DNA of 7,442 bases. Source: Lachnospiraceae bacterium (lineage in GTDB: Bacteria; Bacillota_A; Clostridia; Lachnospirales; Lachnospiraceae). The notes under the pieces were generated by a model. That model saw nothing but the letters and a program-made list of their open reading frames with translations. It was not told the DNA's origin and ran no database searches. The position numbers and the translations under genes are program-made. Each line of letters opens with the position of its first letter. Position 1 is the stretch's first letter. Below, in pieces: positions 1 through 5,334 of this stretch. The stretch is from positions 1 through 7,442 of the forward strand of contig JAFZKM010000158.1 in the NCBI GenBank assembly GCA_017553665.1, read 5' to 3'.

Positions 1-302
1 ACCTCGAGACCTGTCCGGACGAGCTGCTGCTGTTCATGCATCACGTTCCGTACACCTACAGGCTGCATTCGGGCAAGACCGTTATACAGCACATTTACGA
101 CAGCCACTATGAGGGAGCCGAAGAAGCGGTCCGCATGAGGAGCGCATGGTGCTCGCTGAAGGATAAGATCGACAGGAAGCGTTTCGAACGTGTTCTTGAA
201 AGGCTTGATGAGCAGGTGAGGAGCGCGGAGGAATGGCGCGACGCGATCTGCACATATTACAGACAGAAGAGCGGCATCCCCGATGAAAAGGGCAGGATCT
301 GA
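1..302 (+). CDS. aguA: Alpha-glucuronidase (GH67), C-terminal fragment
   Basis: This is the 3' end of a gene that starts outside the window; the frame is open from base 3 and stops with TGA at 300-302, leaving about 99 residues. The fragment contains the conserved GH67 C-terminal stretch [20 protein letters not shown], followed by [10 protein letters not shown] and, near the end, WRDA and [10 protein letters not shown], which I recognise from AguA-type enzymes. GH67 enzymes remove (4-O-methyl)-D-glucuronic acid from the non-reducing terminal xylose of aldouronic acids, usually in the cytoplasm after import. The family is about 680-720 residues long, so only roughly one seventh is visible; the catalytic carboxylates lie upstream. 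It is 47 bases before the first permease gene on the same strand with no terminator between them, so co-transcription is likely. The family call is firm; catalytic competence cannot be judged. Confidence 0.93.
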   Translation, partial: LETCPDELLLFMHHVPYTYRLHSGKTVIQHIYDSHYEGAEEAVRMRSAWCSLKDKIDRKRFERVLERLDEQVRSAEEWRDAICTYYRQKSGIPDEKGRI

Positions 303-349
303 AAGACAGACGGTCCCGTATAAATTAAGAAAAAGGAAAGAGGCACACA

Positions 350-1333
350 ATGGCAAAGGTCAAGACCTACACGGACGATAAAGGTAATCAGATCGTTGTA
401 AAGACGAGCATTACCTGGGGCCAGAGCATTAAGAAGTACTGGCAGCTCTACCTGCTTCTGCTTCTCCCGATCGCATATCTGCTCATATTCAAGTATACGC
501 CGATGAGATACATCATCATCGCGTTCAAGGAATACAAGCTGAATATGCCGCTGAAGGAAATGCCCTGGGCTACCACGAACAAACAGACGGATTATTTCAA
601 ATACTTCAAGAAAGCGTTTCAGAATCCCGATTTCCTGAGAGCGCTCAGGAACACCGTAAAACTGAATCTCCTGGATCTGATCTGCGGATTCCCGGCACCC
701 ATCATCTTTGCCCTGATCCTTAACGAGCTGTGCTTCAAGAGATTCAAGAAAGTAGTTCAGACCATCGCGTACATGCCCCATTTCCTTTCGTGGGTCATCA
801 TCGCGAGCCTGGTTTCCCACCTCTTCGCTACGAATGACGGTCTCGTAAACCAGATGATCAACTATTTCGGAGGCGAGTCGATCTCTTTCCTCGGCGATCC
901 TTCGAACTGGGTAAAGACCTACGTTGCTGCCGGTGTATGGCAGAACTTCGGATGGGGCTCGATCATTTACCTCGCATCGATCGCCAGCATCAATACCGAG
1001 CTGTATGAGGCGGCATCGGTGGACGGCGCCGGACGATTCAAGAAAATGTGGCATATCACGCTTCCCGGAATCAAGCCCACGATCGTTGTGCTTCTGATCA
1101 TGAACCTCGGTTACATCATGGGCGGCGGCTTCGAGCGTCCGTTCGCGATGAAGAACAACCTGGTAATGGAGAATGCCGAAGTTATTTCGACTTTCGTTTA
1201 CAAAGTCGGTATCCAGCAGCTGAAGATATCGCTCACGACGGCAGTAGGACTTTTCCAGTCCGTAGTCGGCCTGTTCTTCCTGCTGACCGCGAATACAATA
1301 TCGCGTAAACTCGGAGAAAGGGGGATTTGGTAA
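350..1333 (+). CDS. lplB: CUT1-family sugar ABC transporter permease, LplB type
   Basis: This 327-residue integral membrane protein is the first of two permease subunits. Hydrophobic segments lie near residues 32-48, 103-126, 141-160, 190-211, 242-259 and 295-315, giving the six-helix layout of this family. The cytoplasmic EAA loop that contacts the ATPase is at residues 220-239 (EAASVDGAGR, ending HITLP). The C-terminus ISRKLGERGIW is typical of LplB-like proteins. The ATG at 350 is preceded by the purine-rich AAGGAAAGAGG (333-343), six bases away. Its stop overlaps the start of the next permease. Transporters of this type import oligosaccharides and use a shared ATPase of the MsmX kind encoded elsewhere, which fits the lack of an ATPase gene here. 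Import of aldouronic acids is inferred from the adjacent GH67 gene; the permease sequence itself does not show the substrate. Confidence 0.92.
   Translation: MAKVKTYTDDKGNQIVVKTSITWGQSIKKYWQLYLLLLLPIAYLLIFKYTPMRYIIIAFKEYKLNMPLKEMPWATTNKQTDYFKYFKKAFQNPDFLRALRNTVKLNLLDLICGFPAPIIFALILNELCFKRFKKVVQTIAYMPHFLSWVIIASLVSHLFATNDGLVNQMINYFGGESISFLGDPSNWVKTYVAAGVWQNFGWGSIIYLASIASINTELYEAASVDGAGRFKKMWHITLPGIKPTIVVLLIMNLGYIMGGGFERPFAMKNNLVMENAEVISTFVYKVGIQQLKISLTTAVGLFQSVVGLFFLLTANTISRKLGERGIW
1313..1324 (+). promoter_or_regulatory. Ribosome-binding site that decides the second permease start
   Basis: The purine run GGAGAAAGGGGG lies inside the end of the first permease gene and ends eight bases before the ATG at 1333. 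That ATG shares its A with the preceding TAA stop (TAATG). A TTG at 1327 is also in frame but is only two bases from the purine run, so the ATG is the better start. The overlap suggests translational coupling of the two permeases, which would help make them in equal amounts. Confidence 0.75.
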
Positions 1334-2208
1334 TGAAAGTCAAATCAACCTCAACCAAGATAGGCGATGCGATATTTGTCATCGTATGTATCCTGATCAG
1401 CATCATCTGTATCGTTCCGATGCTGAACCTGGCTGCCAGATCGCTATCGGGCACGGAATTCCTGATCAGACACGAAGTTTATATCTGGCCGAAGGGCTTT
1501 AACCTTGAAGCGTATCAGACGGTTCTGAGCGACCCGAAATACCAGAGAGCATTCATATGGACAGCGTTCCTTACTCTGGTCTGCACGCTGCTTTCGCTCA
1601 CGATGACCGCGCTGTGCGCGTTCCCGCTGATCTTCCCCAAGCTCAAGGGACGCGGCTTCATCAACATCCTGATCACGATCACGATGTTCTTCAACGCAGG
1701 TACCATTCCGAACTACCTGCTGATGAGCGACCTGCATCTGCTCGAGAACCCGCTGGTACTTATCATTCCTGCGTGTCTGAGCATTTACAACATGATAATA
1801 ATGCGAAGCTTCTTCTATGGGATCCCCGATTCGCTGCGAGAATCGGCGGAGATAGACGGAGCGAGCTATATAAAGGTTCTGCTGAAGATATACGTACCGC
1901 TCTCCAAGCCCGTATTCGCGTCACTCGCGCTTTTCTACGCGGTAGGACGCTGGAACGGATACGGCGACGCTCTTATGTATATCAAGACGAACAAGCAGTT
2001 CTTCCCTCTGCAGCTTCTTCTCTACAACATCCTTAACAATGTTAACGCGGTAGAAGTAGCGGCACAGGAAGGCTTCATGCAGCCCGGTCTTAAGGATTCG
2101 CTGAAGGCGGCGACGGTTATGTTCGCCACGGTTCCGATCCTTCTCATTTACCCCTGGCTGCAGAGATATTTCATCGCCGGCGTAACAATGGGCGCGGTAA
2201 AGGAATAA
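1333..2208 (+). CDS. CUT1-family sugar ABC transporter permease, LplC/YtcP type
   Basis: This 291-residue membrane protein is the second permease subunit and should pair with the product of the preceding gene. Hydrophobic segments lie near residues 11-33, 73-99, 107-131, 138-158, 190-212 and 259-278. The EAA loop is at about residues 170-189 (ESAEIDGAS, then KIYVPLSKP), where the ATPase docks. Its end, RYFIAGVTMGAVKE, resembles the common ending of YtcP/LplC proteins. The chosen start is the ATG in the TAATG overlap; an in-frame TTG two codons upstream is badly placed relative to the ribosome-binding site. In Paenibacillus-type aldouronate clusters, lplA, lplB and ytcP homologues sit with aguA, and the same set of families is found here. 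Eight of its 15 proline codons are CCG, in contrast to the next gene. A different oligosaccharide substrate is possible. Confidence 0.92.
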   Translation: MKVKSTSTKIGDAIFVIVCILISIICIVPMLNLAARSLSGTEFLIRHEVYIWPKGFNLEAYQTVLSDPKYQRAFIWTAFLTLVCTLLSLTMTALCAFPLIFPKLKGRGFINILITITMFFNAGTIPNYLLMSDLHLLENPLVLIIPACLSIYNMIIMRSFFYGIPDSLRESAEIDGASYIKVLLKIYVPLSKPVFASLALFYAVGRWNGYGDALMYIKTNKQFFPLQLLLYNILNNVNAVEVAAQEGFMQPGLKDSLKAATVMFATVPILLIYPWLQRYFIAGVTMGAVKE

Positions 2209-2248
2209 ACGCATAGCGCGTTATTCATAAACAAAAGTTTATAGGAGG
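2204..2248 (+). promoter_or_regulatory. Two intercistronic hairpins and the binding-protein ribosome-binding site
   Basis: The gap between the second permease and the binding-protein gene holds two small inverted repeats. In the first, ACGC (2209-2212) pairs with GCGT (2218-2221), and AATA (2204-2207) pairs with TATT (2222-2225) across one bulged A; the arm overlaps the permease stop codon. In the second, ATAAAC (2227-2232) pairs with GTTTAT (2237-2242) around an AAAA loop and directly abuts the AGGAGG at 2243-2248, which is seven bases before the ATG. Neither is followed by a T-run, so they are not simple terminators. A role in transcript stability or in setting binding-protein output is inference, and both stems are short. 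Confidence 0.4.
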
Positions 2249-2255
2249 AAGAAAA

Positions 2256-4022
2256 ATGAAAAAATTGTTATCTGTACTTCTTGTTGCAGTAATGCTTCTT
2301 TCAGTAGTCGGATGTAAGAAGACCACTGAGCCTGCAACAAACAATGGTACTAATTCAGGTACCACGGATACCGGCAAGACCGATTCCGGTAAGACCGACA
2401 GCGGCAAGACCGATTCAGGCAACACCGCAACGACTCCCGATCCCGACAAGGCTGATGCCCGCGGAATGAAGGACGGCAAGTTCGTTGAGACCAGACACAT
2501 CTCTGTTGAGCTTTACGACCGTAACGTTGACGGCGGTACCGAAGCAGGCAACAACGCTTGGACCCAGTGGATCCAGAAGCAGATGCTCGACCGTTACAAT
2601 GTAGAAGTTGAGTTCGTAACAGTATCACGTTGGCAGGAAGCTGACGATATCAACAACCTGCTCGCAGCTCAGACAGCACCCGATATCTGCTACACATACA
2701 ACTACGGCGCTATCCAGACCTATGCTGAAATGGGCGGCGTTATCGACCTTGCTCCCGTTCTTGAGGAGAACAAGGACCTCGTTCCCAGCTTATTTGACTG
2801 GCTCGGCGAAGAGCTCGTTTACCAGGATCTCGATCCCGCAGAGGGAACCCTCTGGGCTATCGAAGGTAAGAGAAACGAGACCTGCCGTATCAACACATTC
2901 ATCCGTCAGGACTGGCTTGATAAGTTAGGCCTCAAGACTCCCACCACTAAGGCAGAGCTTGAGCAGGTTCTCATCGCTTTCAGAGACACTGCTGAGACAC
3001 TCCTTGGAGCAGACGCTTCCAAGATGGTTCCTTTCTCACCCTCTTACGATATCGGTTGGAGAGCAGCCAACATCATCGAGTCCTTCATGGATCCCGATAT
3101 CACCGACAAGGATTACTATGTAAACGGTTATGATGACAGAAAGTTCACCGAAGAGGGAACCAAGGAAGCCATCAGACTTCTTAACAAGTGGTACAATGAC
3201 GGTCTTGTTTGGAAGGATTTCGCAGAGCATTCGGGCAGCGATGATACCGCAGAAGACGATATGATCAAGGCCGGATTCGTAGGCTGCTTCATCCACAACT
3301 ATGACTATCCTTTCCGCGGCGGCAAGGATTCCATCAATGCTACTCTTGCGGCTCAGTACGGCTCACAGGCTAAGTTCGTAGCTATCAACTGCTTCGAAGA
3401 CAAGAACGGCAAGTACACCAAGTACAGCTATTCGAACAGCGGCGACAGAAAGACCTTCTTCCCCGCAACAAACGATGAAGTTATCGCTTCTCTTTGCTAC
3501 CTTGAGTTCATGTCCCAGGCTTCAACCGTTGAGTTCCTTCAGATCGGTGAAGAGGGCGTTATCCACACTGTTGACGCAGCTACAGGCGCTATGGTTATCC
3601 AGGCTCCCGATGAGGCTCATCATGAGTGGTACCAGAACTCCGGCAAGAACATCGATATGACCATCAACTGCAACGGTCTGAGACTTGCTACCGAAGATCT
3701 TACCAATATTTCACTTGCTTACTCATACTCGGATGTTGATCCCGCTGACGTTAAGCAGGCTATCGAGGCAGCTAAGCTTGATGCTAAGGTTCCCGCTACA
3801 CCTTCAGTAGGCGATATCAAGGCTGAGACCGAAGCTACCGACCTTGCAGGCAAGAGAGATCAGACATACGACAAGGCAGTTGTTGCTTCCGTTGCTGATT
3901 TCGATAAGGTTTGGGATGACGGCATGAAGGAGTACCTCAATGCAGGCGGACAGGCTATCATGGATGAGAGAAAGACCGCTTGGGAGAATACTTACGGCAC
4001 AGCTGTTAACATTGGAAATTAA
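2256..4022 (+). CDS. Extracellular solute-binding lipoprotein of a sugar ABC transporter (LplA-like)
   Basis: This 588-residue protein is the substrate-capture subunit for the two permeases. Residues 1-20 are a lipoprotein signal peptide: KK, then a hydrophobic core, then the lipobox VVGC with the lipid-modified cysteine at residue 20. Residues 21 to about 65 form a low-complexity Thr/Ser/Gly/Asp linker with four five-residue repeats, probably spacing the binding domain away from the membrane. The rest is a family 1-type binding domain, with recognisable pieces such as NAWTQWIQKQM, TAPDICYTYN, EGTLWAIEGK and FIRQDWLDKLGLKTP. The length of about 590 residues is usual for LplA-like proteins that bind oligosaccharides. 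A strong AGGAGG lies seven bases before the ATG. All 17 proline codons are CCC or CCT, which suggests higher expression than the permeases. A terminator follows. Aldouronate as ligand is inferred from the adjacent aguA fragment. Confidence 0.92.
   Translation: MKKLLSVLLVAVMLLSVVGCKKTTEPATNNGTNSGTTDTGKTDSGKTDSGKTDSGNTATTPDPDKADARGMKDGKFVETRHISVELYDRNVDGGTEAGNNAWTQWIQKQMLDRYNVEVEFVTVSRWQEADDINNLLAAQTAPDICYTYNYGAIQTYAEMGGVIDLAPVLEENKDLVPSLFDWLGEELVYQDLDPAEGTLWAIEGKRNETCRINTFIRQDWLDKLGLKTPTTKAELEQVLIAFRDTAETLLGADASKMVPFSPSYDIGWRAANIIESFMDPDITDKDYYVNGYDDRKFTEEGTKEAIRLLNKWYNDGLVWKDFAEHSGSDDTAEDDMIKAGFVGCFIHNYDYPFRGGKDSINATLAAQYGSQAKFVAINCFEDKNGKYTKYSYSNSGDRKTFFPATNDEVIASLCYLEFMSQASTVEFLQIGEEGVIHTVDAATGAMVIQAPDEAHHEWYQNSGKNIDMTINCNGLRLATEDLTNISLAYSYSDVDPADVKQAIEAAKLDAKVPATPSVGDIKAETEATDLAGKRDQTYDKAVVASVADFDKVWDDGMKEYLNAGGQAIMDERKTAWENTYGTAVNIGN
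2364..2423 (+). repeat. Four 15-base tandem repeats encoding a TDSGK linker
   Basis: Four in-frame units encode TDTGK, TDSGK, TDSGK and TDSGN (residues 37-56 of the binding lipoprotein), just after the lipid anchor. The serine codon differs in each unit that has one (TCC, AGC, TCA), and Asp and Gly codons vary as well. The copies are therefore more alike as protein than as DNA, which argues for selection on a flexible hydrophilic spacer rather than a very recent duplication. Copy number may vary between strains. Confidence 0.85.
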
Positions 4023-4045
4023 GAGCAATGCGCGAAGTGTTGCGG

Positions 4046-4095
4046 CAGACAACAAAAGGCAAGAGAACGGCTTGTTCTCTTGCCTTTTTTGTCTG
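4046..4095. terminator. Rho-independent terminator, probably bidirectional, between convergent genes
   Basis: A perfect 15-bp stem is formed by 4054-4068 and 4074-4088 around the loop GGCTT, with T-rich sequence through 4090. Outside it a further 7 bp pair (CAGACAA 4046-4052 with TTGTCTG 4089-4095) across one bulged C at 4053. The stem ends in A-runs on the left and T-runs on the right, so both strands give a hairpin followed by U residues. It sits 23 bases after the binding-protein stop and 23 bases beyond the regulator stop, so it can end both the transporter operon and the convergent araC transcript. Confidence 0.93.
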
Positions 4096-4118
4096 ATGAT
4101 CTCATATGCTTTGTTCTC

Positions 4119-5042
4119 TTAGTCGGTAGTTCTTGCAGGAGTCGCGAGTGAAGTGGAGTAGCTGCGGTACTCCGTTGGCGAGCACTTCTTGATCATGCGG
4201 AAGGCTCTGTTAAAGGTCGAAAGCGAATTATAGCCGACCTTCATGGAAATATCCGTGGTCGAAAGATCGGGATATATCAGGAGCTTCTCCGCGAAGGAAA
4301 TGCGCTTCTGATTCAGGTAATCGTTGAAGGACATTCCGGTGAAAGCCTCGAAAAGCTTTGAGAAATAGCTCTTGGTCATGCCTGTGATCTCGCAGAGCTT
4401 CTCGATCCGGAGATCTTCGGTGTAATGATCGTCGATGTAATTGCATACGCCCATGAATCGGTTCACGTATTCGTGCTGTTTTGAAGCGGGCAGGTTCGGG
4501 AACGGAGTCATCGTCTCAATGTTCGCGCGGCCGAGCGTGGTGAGGAACTTAACCAGCATATAGTAGATTGTGGCGTCACGGTAAACATTGTCATGGAAGA
4601 ACTCGTACTCGATCTCTTTCAGGACCTGCACCAGAGTCTCGCTGACCTTCGGATACTCCGTCTTTGAGATAAGCTTGAAAGGATGGAGCGAATCGATCAG
4701 TGAGTTGATGCCGGGCAGAGAGGAGAGCAGCGAGTAGTCAAACAGCATGATCAGACGCTCGCCTTCTTCGGGAGCGTAGAGCGCATGCAGCTCTCCGGGC
4801 GGGATTATGAAAATGTCGCCGGGGCTGATAGTGGTCTTGATGCCGTTGATATCCGCAGCGTATGTATTGACATAAGGCATGATGACTTCGATCGAAGTAT
4901 GCCAGTGCGTCGCGTAGTTTTCGTCCTGAACGTTATGGTAAACGCGGACCCAGCTGAGCGCGGGCATGACGTATTCACGCGCGTTGCTTCCGGCGAAAGG
5001 ATTGCCGGGTTCGTTTATGTTCAAAATGTTCATCGGTGTCAT
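4119..5042 (-). CDS. AraC-family transcriptional regulator with N-terminal cupin domain
   Basis: This 307-residue cytoplasmic DNA-binding protein has two parts. The N-terminal half carries a cupin-like sensor (HWHTSIEVIM at about 46-55, then SPGDIFIIPPGELHAL at 73-88), the pattern of AraC proteins that sense small ligands, often sugars. The C-terminal hundred residues are a double helix-turn-helix: helix set one at about 212-235 (RIEKLCEITGMTKSYFSKLF) and set two at about 262-293 (TDISMKVGYNSLSTFNRAF, ending CSPTEYR). The start is taken as the ATG at 5042 because GGGAGG lies five bases upstream; an in-frame TTG at 5078 would add 12 residues but has no comparable site. The gene is convergent with the transporter operon and divergent from nifJ. 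By analogy with other sugar-uptake clusters it probably controls the adjacent transporter genes in response to the sugar, but its operator is not visible and the ligand is unknown. Confidence 0.9.
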   Translation of the reverse strand: MTPMNILNINEPGNPFAGSNAREYVMPALSWVRVYHNVQDENYATHWHTSIEVIMPYVNTYAADINGIKTTISPGDIFIIPPGELHALYAPEEGERLIMLFDYSLLSSLPGINSLIDSLHPFKLISKTEYPKVSETLVQVLKEIEYEFFHDNVYRDATIYYMLVKFLTTLGRANIETMTPFPNLPASKQHEYVNRFMGVCNYIDDHYTEDLRIEKLCEITGMTKSYFSKLFEAFTGMSFNDYLNQKRISFAEKLLIYPDLSTTDISMKVGYNSLSTFNRAFRMIKKCSPTEYRSYSTSLATPARTTD

Positions 5043-5047
5043 GGGGG

Positions 5048-5053
5048 CCTCCC
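5048..5053 (-). promoter_or_regulatory. Ribosome-binding site of the araC-family gene
   Basis: On the minus strand GGGAGG lies five bases before the ATG at 5042. It supports that start over the upstream in-frame TTG at 5078 and over a second in-frame ATG at 5033. Confidence 0.75.
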
Positions 5054-5101
5054 GTATGGATCTTTTTCTCGGAAACAATAAAAATCTTTCTCCACACTAA
5101 T

Positions 5102-5130
5102 ATTTTAAGGCTTTTTCCGACTTGCGGCAA
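5102..5130 (-). promoter_or_regulatory. Sigma-A-like promoter for the araC-family gene
   Basis: On the minus strand a -35 box TTGCCG (5125-5130) and a -10 box TAAAAT (5102-5107) are separated by exactly 17 bases. The expected transcription start is near 5095, giving a leader of about 50 bases before the ATG at 5042. A-tracts lie directly upstream of the -35 box. The prediction rests on motif match and spacing only. Confidence 0.6.
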
Positions 5131-5134
5131 ATCA

Positions 5135-5151
5135 TTTTTTGCGCTTTTTTT
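5135..5151 (-). other. A-tracts upstream of the araC promoter, possible UP element
   Basis: Read on the minus strand there are runs of seven and six A residues separated by GCGC (plus-strand T-runs at 5145-5151 and 5135-5140), about 10 bp apart and ending just upstream of the -35 box. Phased A-tracts at this location can bend DNA or bind the RNA polymerase alpha C-terminal domain. This role is inferred from position and composition. Confidence 0.4.
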
Positions 5152-5221
5152 CGCATATTCGACAGATAATCGGGCAGCCATGAAAAACCTCATTTTTATC
5201 ACGAAATACAAGGCTCTAAAC

Positions 5222-5250
5222 TTTACAAGCAATCGTGTCTGTGTTACAAT
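5222..5250 (+). promoter_or_regulatory. Extended -10 promoter for nifJ
   Basis: TTTACA (5222-5227) and TACAAT (5245-5250) are separated by exactly 17 bases, and the -10 box is preceded by TGT (5242-5244), the extended -10 TGn element. Each hexamer differs from the sigma-A consensus at one position. The start would be near 5257, giving a leader of about 78 bases. This fits the strong expression expected for a central fermentation enzyme. Confidence 0.75.
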
Positions 5251-5259
5251 AACCTCAAA

Positions 5260-5316
5260 TTGGGTAATTGCGGCGTGGCGTTTGCTTTTTTCTGTGTTGC
5301 CGACGCAATTGTTCAA
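5260..5316 (+). promoter_or_regulatory. Long hairpin in the nifJ leader, next to the ribosome-binding site
   Basis: Bases 5260-5275 can pair with 5301-5316: the core AATTGCG (5266-5272) matches CGCAATT (5304-5310) perfectly. The outer part adds three G-U pairs and three Watson-Crick pairs; the inner part adds two pairs beyond one G-A mismatch. The loop of 25 bases includes a T-run (5286-5291). The stem spans almost the whole predicted leader and ends four bases before AAAGGAGG (5321-5328). It does not look like a terminator because no T-run follows the stem. It may affect mRNA stability or translation, or the repeat could serve as a DNA operator; I do not recognise it as a known riboswitch. 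Confidence 0.5.
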
Positions 5317-5334
5317 AATTAAAGGAGGTTCTAT

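Noticed and set aside
303..349. Separate promoter or terminator between aguA and the first permease
   Set aside because: The 47-base gap shows only a purine-rich ribosome-binding site and a trivial 4-bp inverted repeat; there is no paired -35/-10 set and no hairpin with a T-run.
257..1054. Long open frame of 265 codons on the minus strand across the first permease gene
   Set aside because: It lies opposite a clearly conserved permease, its product is charged and unlike any family I recognise, and it has no visible promoter or ribosome-binding site. It is a by-product of the codon pattern on the other strand.
5042..5078. Longer AraC protein starting at TTG 5078
   Set aside because: The added 12 residues are arginine- and lysine-rich and unlike family N-termini, and the GGGAGG site fits the ATG at 5042.
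5309..5326. Possible Rex (NADH-sensing repressor) operator near TTGTTCAAAATTAAA
   Set aside because: Only the left half resembles the TTGTTAA half-site; the right half does not match TTAACAA, and the sequence runs into the ribosome-binding site.
5043..5334. Catabolite-repression (cre) site
   Set aside because: I scanned both strands of the gap for the cre pattern and saw no convincing match.
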